Source: Reyranella sp.
GTDB taxonomy: Bacteria; Pseudomonadota; Alphaproteobacteria; Reyranellales; Reyranellaceae
Length of the DNA stretch: 62,790 nt
Reading direction: 5' to 3'
Assembly: GCA_019750135.1 (NCBI GenBank)
Contig: JAIEOV010000042.1
Span: 1 to 62,790, forward strand
Position 1 is the stretch's first letter. Each line of letters opens with the position of its first letter. Below the pieces are notes generated by a model that was not told the origin of the DNA, ran no database searches, and saw nothing but the letters and a program-made list of their open reading frames with translations. The position numbers and the translations under genes are program-made. Positions 1-7,886 of this stretch are shown in pieces.

Positions 1-674
1 TCGGGCGGCCCGTCGGCTGCAACCCTGCCGTTCGCCAGGACAATGACGCGATCGGCGAACCGGGCCGCCAGCCCGAGGTCGTGCAGGCTCACCACCACGC
101 AGCCGCCGCGTTCGGCCTCGGCGCGCAGCACGGCCATCGTGTCCAGCGCATAGGCCGGGTCGAGGCTCGCCACCGGCTCGTCGGCCAGCAGGATGTCGGC
201 CTCGGTGGCAAGCACGCGCGCCAGCATCATGCGTGCGCGCTCGCCCTGCGACAGGGCGTCGATGGTGCGGTCGGCGAACGCCAACCCGTCGACCCGCCGC
301 AGCGCGCGCTCGACCGCGTCGGCATCCGGCGCGCCCAGGGGTCGCTCGAGATTGGCGCCATGCGGCAACCGGCCCAGGGCCACGAGATCGCGGCCGAGCA
401 GCGGCCAATAGGCCGACGCGCCTTGCGGCAGATAGGCGATGCGCCGCGCACGAACGCCGGCGCCGAGCCCGCCGATCGGTATGCCGTCGAGCTCGACCCG
501 GCCCGCCGCCGGGCTGTCGAGCCCGGCGAGATGGCGCAGCAGCGTGGTCTTGCCCGACCCGTTGGGGCCGACGATCGCCGTCACCTGGTCGGTGGCAAAG
601 ACGATGTCGATGGCTTCGAGGACGGTGCGTGTCCCTCTGCGACAGCCGAGAGCGCGAGCGGCGAGCGTGCTCAT
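1..674 (-). CDS. btuD: ABC transporter ATP-binding protein, cobalamin type (BtuD), 3' end outside window
   Basis: The ATPase subunit that should power corrinoid import through the BtuC permease encoded just upstream. Translation from the ATG at 674 gives a Walker A motif GPNGSGKTT near residue 36, a Q-loop (YLPQG), the ABC signature LSQGE, a Walker B ILLADEP and a switch histidine in SLHDLGLA, in the order normal for BtuD/FhuC/HemV ATPases. About 224 residues are visible and the frame is open to base 1, so only the extreme C-terminus is missing. The start overlaps the btuC stop by 4 bp (671-674), which suggests translational coupling. The ATPase fold is certain. The cobalamin assignment rests on the operon and its riboswitch, since iron-siderophore and heme ATPases look the same. 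Confidence 0.9.
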   Translation of the reverse strand, partial: MSTLAARALGCRRGTRTVLEAIDIVFATDQVTAIVGPNGSGKTTLLRHLAGLDSPAAGRVELDGIPIGGLGAGVRARRIAYLPQGASAYWPLLGRDLVALGRLPHGANLERPLGAPDADAVERALRRVDGLAFADRTIDALSQGERARMMLARVLATEADILLADEPVASLDPAYALDTMAVLRAEAERGGCVVVSLHDLGLAARFADRVIVLANGRVAADGPP

Positions 675-1627
675 GTCGCCAGCCAGGCCGAGCGCGCACG
701 GCGCACCACGTAGACCAGGAACGGCGCACCGACCAGCGACGTGAACACGCCGAGCTGCAATTCGAAGGCGGTCGGCAGCAGGCGCACCAGGATATCCGCC
801 GCCAGCACCAGCGCCGCCCCCGACAGCATCGACGGCACCAGGGTGGCGCCCGGCTTGTAGCCGACGCGGCCGCGTACGAGATGCGGCGCCACCAGGCCGA
901 CGAAGCCGATGACGCCCGCCACCGACGTCGCCGCGCCGACCATCAGGCCGACTCCCAAGGTCAGCCGCAGGCCGAGCCGACCGGTGTCGACGCCCAGGCT
1001 GCGCGCGGCATCCTCGCCCAGCGACAGCGCGTCGAGCCAGCGCCCGGCGCCCAGCACCAGCAGCGCGCCCGCGATCATGAACGGAGCCGAGATCGCGAGA
1101 TAACGCAGATCGCGATCCGTGATCGAGCCGGCGAGCCACAGCGAGATCTCCTGGTAGGCGAACGGATTGGGCGACGAGGCCAGCACCAGCGCGATCAGCG
1201 CCCCGGCGATGGCATTGATCGCCACGCCCATCAGCAGCAGCGTCACCGTCCCGGTGCCCGCGCGAATCGCCGTCATCAGCAGCGCGACCGCGATCGCCGC
1301 GCCGGCGATACCGGCCAGCGGCAGCGCCAGCGTGAAGGCCGCCGCTAGCCCGCTGTAGAAGGCACAGACCGCGGCGAAGCTCGCGCAGGCCGACACGCCG
1401 ATCACGCCGGGCTCGGCCAGCGGATTGCGCAGCCAGCCCTGCAGGATGGCGCCGCTGAGTCCGAGCGCACCGCCGATCAGCAGGCCGAGCGTGGCGCGCG
1501 GCACGCGCAGCTCCCAGACGATCGCCCAGCCGACCTCGTTGCCCAGCCGCCACGGCCACAGCGCCGGACCGACCGCGAGCGAGATCAGGTAGAGCACGAG
1601 CACGAGGCCGACGAGCCAGCGATTCAT
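671..1627 (-). CDS. btuC: Cobalamin ABC transporter permease (FecCD/BtuC family)
   Basis: Inner-membrane permease of 318 residues, the usual size for the FecCD family, with about ten hydrophobic segments. Family motifs are visible: RVPRATLGLLIGGALGLSGA followed by LRNPLAEPGVIGVS near residues 40-80, and near the C-terminus GFVGLVAPHLVR, the cytoplasmic loop that contacts the ATPase. The ATG at 1627 overlaps the btuF stop (ATGA, 1624-1627) and the stop overlaps the btuD start, so btuF, btuC and btuD form a tightly coupled unit. FecCD permeases also carry heme and ferric siderophores; the upstream B12 riboswitch is what points to corrinoids. Confidence 0.93.
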   Translation of the reverse strand: MNRWLVGLVLVLYLISLAVGPALWPWRLGNEVGWAIVWELRVPRATLGLLIGGALGLSGAILQGWLRNPLAEPGVIGVSACASFAAVCAFYSGLAAAFTLALPLAGIAGAAIAVALLMTAIRAGTGTVTLLLMGVAINAIAGALIALVLASSPNPFAYQEISLWLAGSITDRDLRYLAISAPFMIAGALLVLGAGRWLDALSLGEDAARSLGVDTGRLGLRLTLGVGLMVGAATSVAGVIGFVGLVAPHLVRGRVGYKPGATLVPSMLSGAALVLAADILVRLLPTAFELQLGVFTSLVGAPFLVYVVRRARSAWLAT

Positions 1628-2439
1628 CGCCGTGTCTCGCGCAGCAGTTTCAGGGCCTGAAAGTTCTCCGGCCCGGCGCAGACGGTGTATTTCAGCGGGA
1701 TCGACACCAGCCGCGTGCTGCCCGCCAGCGCCAGCAGCGCATTGTGGTCGACGAACTCCGTCGCCCGCGCCGGATGCGCGTTGGCGTTGCCGTCCAGTAC
1801 CAGCAGGTCGGGCCGGCCCGCCAGCACCGATTCGAGCGCCAGGCGGCCATAGGCCGGGATGCCGAGCTCGGCCGCGAGATTGCGATAGCCCGACACGTGC
1901 AACAGTTCGTCCATCAGGCTGCCCTTGCCGGCCGTGCCGCGATTGGCCTGCAGGACAGCAGCGAGCGCGGCCGGCGGTCCCGCCGGGCCGAGTCGTCGCC
2001 GCTGTTCCTGCATGTCGGCGATGATCGCGCTGGCTTCGGCCTCGCGCCCGAGGGCGGTACCGATCTGCGCGATCAGCCCCTCGGCATCCTTGAGCGATGA
2101 GGCCCACGGCACTTCGAGGATGGGCACGCCCGCCTTGCGCACCAGCCGCTTGAGGTTGGCGTGCGCGTCGCGGTCGAAGATCACGAGGTCGGGGCGCAGC
2201 TCGAGGATCGATTCGACCTTGGCGCGCACCGGCGCAATGGCGCGCGCCCGGTCGGCCAGCACGGAGAGGCGCGGGTCGTGCGACAGGTAGCTCAGGCCGA
2301 CGAGCTGTCCGGGCGCCAAGCGAAGCGCGATGTGATCGAGGCAGAGATTCACGGTGACGACACGCTGCGGCGCCTGCGCCCAGGCCGGCGAACCGGCGAG
2401 GCACATGATGGCGACCAGCCAACGCATCCAGCCGGTCAT
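1624..2439 (-). CDS. btuF: Periplasmic corrinoid-binding protein (BtuF-like)
   Basis: Substrate-binding protein of 271 residues that would catch cobalamin in the periplasm and pass it to BtuC. The N-terminus MTGWMRWLVAIMCLAG ending SPAWAQA is a typical Sec signal peptide with cleavage near residue 22. The mature part starts RVVTVNLCLDHIALRLAP and contains ILELRPDLVIFD, the class III (TroA/BtuF) hallmark, followed by a long helix and a second lobe (ESVLAGRPDLLVLD). The ATG at 2439 overlaps the stop of the upstream hydrolase gene (2436-2439). An internal ATG five codons in would also leave an intact signal peptide. Confidence 0.9.
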   Translation of the reverse strand: MTGWMRWLVAIMCLAGSPAWAQAPQRVVTVNLCLDHIALRLAPGQLVGLSYLSHDPRLSVLADRARAIAPVRAKVESILELRPDLVIFDRDAHANLKRLVRKAGVPILEVPWASSLKDAEGLIAQIGTALGREAEASAIIADMQEQRRRLGPAGPPAALAAVLQANRGTAGKGSLMDELLHVSGYRNLAAELGIPAYGRLALESVLAGRPDLLVLDGNANAHPARATEFVDHNALLALAGSTRLVSIPLKYTVCAGPENFQALKLLRETRR

Positions 2440-3206
2440 TGCACCACTCGCCAGTTCGCAAGTTGCCGCGTGGACAGCGTCCAGTCGACCAGGACGATCG
2501 CCGACTGCCGCGAACTGTGGGAGGACACGATCCTGCCGTCGACGGCCGCGACCGATTGCGAGCCTCGGAAGTCCATAGCGTCCTCTCCGGTGCGATTGCA
2601 CACCAGCACCGGCCGCCCGGTGTCGAGCGACGCCCTCTCCCATTCGCCGTTCGGGCCGTGCTCTCCCGGCGCCCAGGCCGCCGACGACAGCAGCAGGTCG
2701 ACACCCTGCGCCACCGTCTCGTCGACCAGCCGCTTGGAATACATGTCGGCGCAGACGAACAGACCGAGCCGACCGATGCCGTCGACCGCGATCACTGTCG
2801 CGCGGTCCCCTGCGGTCGACCACGATTCGGAGCCCGTCTTGAGCACCATGATCTTGCGATGATGGCCGCTGCGAGCGCCGTCGGCCGCGAACAGGATCTG
2901 GCTATTGAACAGCCGGCCGTCCGCCTCCGGCGTCCCCAGCAACAGGAACACCGACGCCTGTCGCGCGAGCTCGCCCGCCCAGGCCAGCAGCGCCGGCTGG
3001 TCGCGGGCGATCCACGCCGTGCCGATCCTGTCGCGGAAGCCGTAGCCGCTCATGATCAGTTCGGGTGTCACGACGAACTTCGCACCCATCGCTGCGGCAC
3101 GACGCACGGCATCTTCGACCAGGCGCTTGTTGTAGGGGATGTCGCCCGGCCGCGGCGCCAGGTGAAGCAGCGCCACGGTCGATGCAACTGCCTTCTCGGG
3201 CGTCAC
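2436..3206 (-). CDS. Carbon-nitrogen hydrolase (nitrilase superfamily) inside the cobalamin operon
   Basis: Cytoplasmic enzyme of 256 residues with no signal peptide. The nitrilase-superfamily triad is in place: Glu49 in VVTPELIMSGYG, Lys118 in GHHRKIMVLK and Cys152 in LGLFVCADMY. Such enzymes hydrolyse amides or nitriles, or transfer acyl groups. The start is a GTG at 3206 with a GGAGG-type ribosome site about 12 bases upstream. It sits 33 bp after btuB and overlaps btuF by 4 bp, so it is co-transcribed under the B12 riboswitch. That placement suggests work on the amide side chains of corrinoids, as the unrelated amidohydrolase CbiZ does on cobinamide, but this is inference; the sequence alone gives only the family. 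Confidence 0.9.
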   Translation of the reverse strand: MTPEKAVASTVALLHLAPRPGDIPYNKRLVEDAVRRAAAMGAKFVVTPELIMSGYGFRDRIGTAWIARDQPALLAWAGELARQASVFLLLGTPEADGRLFNSQILFAADGARSGHHRKIMVLKTGSESWSTAGDRATVIAVDGIGRLGLFVCADMYSKRLVDETVAQGVDLLLSSAAWAPGEHGPNGEWERASLDTGRPVLVCNRTGEDAMDFRGSQSVAAVDGRIVSSHSSRQSAIVLVDWTLSTRQLANWRVVQ

Positions 3207-3239
3207 GACGTCTTCTGCCTCCGTCGCCAGGTTATACCG

Positions 3240-5159
3240 TCAAAACCTCGCCTTCACGCCGAAGAAGGCCTGGAAATACGGCGCCTGGAAGCCCTCCGGC
3301 TCCTCGTAGACGCGGTTCAGGACATTCTCGGCACGGGCGAAGAGCTGGACGGCGGGGATCACGTCGTACTGCGCCGTGACGCGCAGCAATGTGTAGGGCG
3401 ACGGGTTCATGATCGCGCCCGTGGTGGCGTTGAAGTCGGTGCGGTTGCTGACCTGCAGCACGCCGACGCCGAACATCGTGTTCTCCCACGGCCGCACCTC
3501 GGCGCGGATGTTGAAGATGTCCTGCGGCCGGCGCACCAGCGGCTGGTTGGCGTCGACGTTGCGCGCGATCGTGAACGTGTAGTCGAAGTAGAGATCGAAC
3601 CACTTCAACGGGCTGATCTGCACGAAGCTCTCGAAGCCCTCGCTTTGCGCGTTGGCGACGTTCTGAAGCGAGGTGAAGGGCGGCGGGCACTGGATGAGGT
3701 TCGAGTAGGTGTTGAAGAAGTAGGTGATGCCCGCCTTGACCTTGCGGTCGAAGATGCCCTGCTCGACGCCGACCTCGTAGCCGCGGCTGTACTCGGGCTG
3801 GATGTTTCTGTTGCCGCCGCAGAAGAAGCCGGTGCCGAAGAGCTCGAACAGCGACGGCGCCTTGAAGGCCGTGCCGTAGGATGCCTTGACCTTGGTGTCG
3901 GTCGCCCAAAGGTAGGACGCACCGGCCCGCCACGTGCCGACGCTGCCGTAGATGTCGTTGAAGTCGACGCGGCCGCCGGCATTGAGGTTGAAGCCTTCGA
4001 AGGGATTGAGGCGGATCTGACCGTAAATCCCGGTCTGGGACATCGTGCCCCAGGCCAGCGCCGCAAGCGTCCCGGGCGCCACCGAGCTCAGCGTATTGCT
4101 GTAGGCCCACTGGCGGTCGTAGTCGACGCCCGCGATGACGTCGACCTGGTCGGTGATGGTCACCAGATTCTTGAAGTCGCCCTGCAGGCGGCGGCCGTTG
4201 AACCAGGAATCGACAGTGAACGGGAACGGCACCTGCGGGCTGGCGTAGTCGAGGTCGTGCCGGCTGATCGTGCTGTAGTTGATGCCGATGACCGGCTTCC
4301 AGCGGCCGTTGAAGTAATTCCCTTCGATCTCGCCGCGCGTATAGAACTGCGACGTGTAGCCGTTGGCGTTCGGGTCTTCCTGCCCGACCTGATCGTAGTT
4401 CAGCTTGGTGTCGATGTAGCGGCCGAACCAGTTGAACTGGGTGTTCTCGTTGATCTCGAAGCCGAGCCGCGCCGCGAAGGTGAGGTTGCGGTAGGGATCG
4501 ATGTCGACAAAGCCGCCGTTGGGCGTGAAGCGGGCCGGCACCGGCGTGTCGTTCGGTGTGAACGTGCCGGCGAAGGTGAGGTTGTAGTTGAAGCGCCCCT
4601 CGCTGCCGCGCACATAGGCGCCGCTGTTGCTCCACAGCCGCGTGCCGAGCTCGGTGAAGGCCTGGCCGTTCATCGGTCCCTTGCCCGCCTTGGTGACCAT
4701 GTTGATGACGCCGCCGATCGCCTGGCTGCCGTACATCGTGCTCATCGGCCCGCGCACGATCTCGATCTTCTCGAGGTTCTCGGTCAGGAAATGCGCGAAG
4801 TCCGGCGCGCCGTTGGCGGTCGAAGGATCGTTCGCGGTGACCCCATCGATCAGCACCAGCACGTGGTTGGAATTGGAGCCACGAACGAAGATTGAAGTCT
4901 GCGTGCCAGGGCCACCCGACTGCTGCACGGAGATGCCAGGCACCGTCTTCAGCACTTCGCCGGCTGTCCTGAGCTGACGCCGCTGCATTTCCTCCTGGGG
5001 GACGATGGTGTAGCTCGAGGTGACCTTGTCGGGATCGGTCGGGAAGCGGTCCGCGGTGACGACCGTGGTCGGCAACGTGCCGGCCGGTTCGGTTTGCGCC
5101 AAGGCGGACACGGGTGAGAGAAGCAACAAGACAAGCAGGAATCGACGGAACGGCGTCAT
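3240..5159 (-). CDS. btuB: TonB-dependent outer-membrane cobalamin receptor BtuB
   Basis: Outer-membrane gated barrel of 639 residues. The ATG at 5159 has GGAGG upstream and is followed by a signal peptide (MTPFRRFLLVLLLLSPVSALAQ). A TonB box (TTVVTADR) near residue 33 leads into the plug domain with VLVLIDGVTANDPS and IEIVRGPMSTMYGSQAIGGVINM, then a beta-barrel ending in a terminal Phe (GVKARF), which the BAM complex recognises. Size and plug match the BtuB/CirA class. It is the first gene after a cobalamin riboswitch, which makes corrinoids the likely ligand. An in-frame ATG at 5237 would add an unlikely Cys-rich N-terminus and lacks a ribosome site, so it was rejected. Confidence 0.94.
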   Translation of the reverse strand: MTPFRRFLLVLLLLSPVSALAQTEPAGTLPTTVVTADRFPTDPDKVTSSYTIVPQEEMQRRQLRTAGEVLKTVPGISVQQSGGPGTQTSIFVRGSNSNHVLVLIDGVTANDPSTANGAPDFAHFLTENLEKIEIVRGPMSTMYGSQAIGGVINMVTKAGKGPMNGQAFTELGTRLWSNSGAYVRGSEGRFNYNLTFAGTFTPNDTPVPARFTPNGGFVDIDPYRNLTFAARLGFEINENTQFNWFGRYIDTKLNYDQVGQEDPNANGYTSQFYTRGEIEGNYFNGRWKPVIGINYSTISRHDLDYASPQVPFPFTVDSWFNGRRLQGDFKNLVTITDQVDVIAGVDYDRQWAYSNTLSSVAPGTLAALAWGTMSQTGIYGQIRLNPFEGFNLNAGGRVDFNDIYGSVGTWRAGASYLWATDTKVKASYGTAFKAPSLFELFGTGFFCGGNRNIQPEYSRGYEVGVEQGIFDRKVKAGITYFFNTYSNLIQCPPPFTSLQNVANAQSEGFESFVQISPLKWFDLYFDYTFTIARNVDANQPLVRRPQDIFNIRAEVRPWENTMFGVGVLQVSNRTDFNATTGAIMNPSPYTLLRVTAQYDVIPAVQLFARAENVLNRVYEEPEGFQAPYFQAFFGVKARF

Positions 5160-5251
5160 CAGACGGTCCTCCAGGCAGCAACACGCACAAGGCGCGTCAC
5201 CGCTCGGTTGACCGTCCCGTTGGAACATCCCGTCCACGGAAGAGCGACGCT

Positions 5252-5427
5252 ATCGGCGGCAGGTCTTCTGGCTTGCGGGTCATCGCTCCTGCCCGCCTTC
5301 CCAGGTCGAAACCCAGTGGCCTGATGGGCAGTCGCTCGCCGCTCACAGCTGCGGGTACAGCCGCCGATTCACCCTTTCGGGCTACACGGCATTCCCTGTT
5401 CGCCTCCGGCTAGGGAGGACCGACGAT
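5252..5427 (-). promoter_or_regulatory. Cobalamin (B12) riboswitch
   Basis: Read on the minus strand, the leader between the promoter and btuB contains the class signature: an AACAGGGAATGCCGTG segment, then AAAGGGTGAATCGGCGGCTG with TACCCGCAGCTGTGAG (the L5/J6 conserved core), and the 3' B12 box AAGCCAGAAGACCTGCC near 5255-5272. The outer P1 arms (5419-5427 and 5252-5260) are partly complementary. The distance from its 3' end to the btuB start (about 90 bases) leaves room for an expression platform that hides the btuB ribosome site or terminates transcription. Expected effect: adenosylcobalamin lowers expression of the whole btuB-to-btuD operon. Confidence 0.93.
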
Positions 5428-5433
5428 GGCTAC

Positions 5434-5462
5434 ATTCTTATCGCGCTGATTCGTTACGTCAA
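5434..5462 (-). promoter_or_regulatory. Probable sigma-70 promoter of the btu operon
   Basis: On the minus strand, TTGACG (5462-5457) and AAGAAT (5439-5434) are separated by 17 bases. The predicted start of transcription is near 5427, exactly the 5' base of the riboswitch P1 helix. The -35 box overlaps the stop codon of the upstream gene. Confidence 0.6.
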
Positions 5463-6355
5463 GAATCCAGCCATCGCCGCTGACGCTGGCCGATGCGAAA
5501 GCCCAGGGCATGACGCCGCTCGTCGGCGTCGTCCACAGCAGCGGCCGCATCGGCGAAGGCCGCCTGCTTGCCGGCGACCAGGGCGGGATCACCGAACTGC
5601 TTCATGAGTGACTGGAAGGCGTGGTAGCGCGCGGCGTCGAACGATGTCCGCTGGCCGTCGGCGCGCCGCAAAGGATGCGCCGGAAACAACGACATGCCGG
5701 CGAGCCACCCCTCGGGCACGGGAACCGTCGCGGCATTGAGGCGGCCGTGCGCCAGCAGGCGCGGCAGGACGTGGGTGTGCGGCCCTTCGGGTGACTTGCC
5801 GTCCGATGCGGGGATCGGCTGATAGACCTCGACGCGGCCCAAGCGGCAACAGAACACACGATGCGGGCTGAGCGCCGGCAAGCGGTGAATCAGCTGTTGG
5901 TTCTCCAGCATCGGACGGCCACAGGCGGCACGCAGCAGCTCGATCGCCTCGGCATTGGCCGTACGCACGCATATGTCGGCTTGCTCGCCGCCGAGGCCGA
6001 GGTCGAACAGGATGGCATCGCGATCCTGCGATCGCACGGCGTCACGGTCGGCGCCGAGCTCGGTCACGACTGTCCGGCCACTCATCGCCGCGGCGTCGCG
6101 CGGCAAGCAGAGCACGACGCCCTGCCCCCAACTCTCGATGCAGGAGCTGATCGTCTCGTAGGCGACCGGAAGCAGCTCAGGCAACACTTCCAGGCGAATG
6201 GCGCCGCGGTCCGTCGCCGCCGTGATCGCCGCCTCCGTCGAGATGTCGACCGGCTCGTCAGGATCGCGGTGGAATTCGGCAATGGCGCCGAAGCGCCCAC
6301 AGGCCCACGACGCGTGGGGGTCACGAATATGGTCGACGAGCAAGTCACGCAACAT
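5459..6355 (-). CDS. Conserved hypothetical protein downstream of nitrile hydratase
   Basis: A protein of 298 residues from the ATG at 6355, which has AGAGGA about 8 bases upstream; an ATG at 6403 would add 16 residues. No signal peptide or membrane segment is evident. The N-terminus reads MLRDLLVDHIRDPHASWACG, and the middle carries FGAIAEFHRDPDEP. It resembles proteins carried in databases as a domain of unknown function (possibly DUF6925; recall only). I see no catalytic motif that I can name. It lies 93 bp after nthB on the same strand and may be co-transcribed, so an accessory role for nitrile hydratase is possible. It does not look like the known P47K-type GTPase or P14K-type activators. 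Confidence 0.75.
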   Translation of the reverse strand: MLRDLLVDHIRDPHASWACGRFGAIAEFHRDPDEPVDISTEAAITAATDRGAIRLEVLPELLPVAYETISSCIESWGQGVVLCLPRDAAAMSGRTVVTELGADRDAVRSQDRDAILFDLGLGGEQADICVRTANAEAIELLRAACGRPMLENQQLIHRLPALSPHRVFCCRLGRVEVYQPIPASDGKSPEGPHTHVLPRLLAHGRLNAATVPVPEGWLAGMSLFPAHPLRRADGQRTSFDAARYHAFQSLMKQFGDPALVAGKQAAFADAAAAVDDADERRHALGFRIGQRQRRWLDS

Positions 6356-6448
6356 GGCAATGTCCTCTGTGCCCCCCATAGACGAAGCATCGTCGAGCGC
6401 CAAGTAGCGCCCGCACGCTTCGCACTAACGATGCTGCAGCGACACGTC

Positions 6449-7066
6449 CTAGTCCACGCGTTCGAGGTAGCTCTGGAACACGCCGACATGCACCTGGGCG
6501 GGATCGGCGGAGTTCGGCCACAGCTCTTCCGCCTGGAAGCGCACGTCGTAGGTCGGCTCGTCCTCTGCGTGGATGCCATGGGCATGGGCGTCCGGGAACG
6601 GATAGGCCGGAGACTCGCTCACGACGACTCCCGTTTTCCCGCGAACGTAACCGGGAGCGCGGACGTGACCGGGTATGTGCTCCACCTTCACCCTGACCTT
6701 GTCGCCAGGCTTGAAGCGCTGTCGGTCGGCGGCATTGCTGCGGCCCACTGCGCTCGGCATCGACAGCGGAAAATCGCCGCCCGCGCGCCGTTCCAGTTCT
6801 TCCCGCGGGATCACGCCTTTTTCGACGCATAGGGTGGCGAGGCTGGTCAGCGAGCGTTCGTAGTAGCTTGCGGAGAGGTAATGCCGCGGCTCCATGCGCT
6901 CGATGGCGTGGCGGTACTCGTCCATGTTGAAGATGCCGAGCTTGACCGCCAGCGAGTACAGCGCGTTGACGCGCCGCTCCCACGGTTCATGGAACGTCAG
7001 GGCCTTCAGGCTGTGGCGGACGCGGCCGAACCCCTGTCGGCCGCCCATGTCATGAATGCCGTCCAT
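6449..7066 (-). CDS. nthB: Nitrile hydratase beta subunit
   Basis: Structural partner of the metal-bearing alpha subunit; the alpha-beta enzyme hydrates nitriles to amides in the cytoplasm. The 205 residues begin MDGIHDMGGRQGFG, the signature start of the family, continue with a helical arm (WERRVNALYSLAVKLG, then ERMEPRHYLSASYYERSL), and end with an SH3-like barrel (FKPGDKVRVKVEHIPGHVRAPGYVRGK, then YDVRFQAEELW). The ATG at 7066 lies 17 bp inside the end of nthA, the usual alpha-then-beta arrangement of cobalt-type enzymes. It is slightly shorter than many beta subunits (about 210-230). Confidence 0.93.
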   Translation of the reverse strand: MDGIHDMGGRQGFGRVRHSLKALTFHEPWERRVNALYSLAVKLGIFNMDEYRHAIERMEPRHYLSASYYERSLTSLATLCVEKGVIPREELERRAGGDFPLSMPSAVGRSNAADRQRFKPGDKVRVKVEHIPGHVRAPGYVRGKTGVVVSESPAYPFPDAHAHGIHAEDEPTYDVRFQAEELWPNSADPAQVHVGVFQSYLERVD

Positions 7067-7673
7067 GCGCGTATTCCTTTTCCAGGCGGGCGACGCCGAT
7101 CATCGAATCCTTGGTGACGATCTCCGCCAGCTTTTCTTCCGGCCAGCCGATGGTCTCGGGCGGCTGCACGGGCAGAACGATGTAGCGGGTGTCGGCCGTG
7201 GTATCCCAGACGCGAATGTCGACCGAAGCGGCCAGCTCGAGCCCCATCTCCTTCAGCACAGTGCGCGACTGGCGCACGACGCGCGCCCGGTACTCGAGGT
7301 CCTTGTACCAGTCCGGCGGCAGGCCGATGATCGAGAACGCCGTGCAGGAGCAGAGCGTGCAGACGATCACGTTCTGCAGCGTCGGCGTGTTCTCCAACAC
7401 GACCAGGTGGCGGTGGTGCGGCGGCATCGACAGGCCGAGCTCCTTCACCGCGGCGCGCCCATTGGCCAGCAAGCGCTGCTTGAAAGCCGGATCGCACCAG
7501 GCCTTGGCGACGACGCGCGCGCCATTCTGGGGAATCCAGTCTTCCTCGACGGTGCGCTTGAAGTCGTCGATGAACGCGCCCGCCTTCAGGCCACGTTCCT
7601 CCATCGCGGCCTCGATGGCGTCAACGCGCTGTTCCACAGAAGCCGTAACGTGCCGTGTCTGATTGTCGGGCAT
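7050..7673 (-). CDS. nthA: Nitrile hydratase alpha subunit
   Basis: Catalytic subunit of 207 residues. The metal site VCTLCSCT spans Cys105, Cys108 and Cys110; two of these cysteines are oxidised to sulfenate and sulfinate in the mature family. Thr in CTLC marks cobalt-type enzymes, whereas the following Thr (CSCT) is what iron types usually have; cobalt types usually read CSCY. The ATG at 7673 has GGAGG about 10 bases upstream; an ATG ten codons earlier lacks one. Later motifs include PPDWYKDLEYRARVVR and ADTRYIVLPVQPPET, standard for the family. Thiocyanate hydrolase gamma is related, but the size and the beta partner fit nitrile hydratase better. Confidence 0.94.
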   Translation of the reverse strand: MPDNQTRHVTASVEQRVDAIEAAMEERGLKAGAFIDDFKRTVEEDWIPQNGARVVAKAWCDPAFKQRLLANGRAAVKELGLSMPPHHRHLVVLENTPTLQNVIVCTLCSCTAFSIIGLPPDWYKDLEYRARVVRQSRTVLKEMGLELAASVDIRVWDTTADTRYIVLPVQPPETIGWPEEKLAEIVTKDSMIGVARLEKEYAHGRHS

Positions 7674-7785
7674 GCGAGCCACCCTCCGGAAGCTGGCGCG
7701 CACAATGACGAGCTCCGACGCCCGCCATCAAGAAGAATGTCTTCCCCGACATTGCACGAGCGGCACTGAGGCGCTACGTTTCCAA

Positions 7786-7802
7786 TTGCGAATGGTTCGC
7801 AA
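7786..7802. promoter_or_regulatory. Fur-box-like palindrome upstream of the ECF sigma gene
   Basis: TTGCGAATGGTTCGCAA is a perfect 7-3-7 inverted repeat lying 84 bp before the sigma-factor start in the divergent nthA/sigma intergenic region. Its TGC-N-AAT...TT-N-GCA layout resembles alphaproteobacterial Fur/Mur sites, and FecI-type sigma genes are commonly iron-repressed. Binding by Fur is inferred. Confidence 0.5.
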
Positions 7803-7886
7803 CTGGCTGCCGAATATCGATGACCTAGCCGATCGCCACGGATCACGGGCTCGCCGCCGCCGAAGAATCTAGACGGAAAGCCCACC

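Noticed and set aside
671..2704. Single 677-codon frame covering btuF and btuC on the minus strand
   Set aside because: The first half is an off-frame reading of btuF; only the part from the ATG at 1627 matches a permease.
2439..4895. Long open frame on the plus strand across the hydrolase and btuB genes
   Set aside because: The translation is low-complexity and antisense to well-supported genes; high GC makes such frames common.
5160..5237. Upstream in-frame ATG for btuB at 5237
   Set aside because: It would add a Cys-rich stretch before a good signal peptide and lacks a ribosome site; the ATG at 5159 has GGAGG.
7050..7673. Alpha subunit read as thiocyanate hydrolase gamma
   Set aside because: A normal two-gene alpha-beta nitrile hydratase arrangement is present, with no separate SCNase alpha and beta genes.
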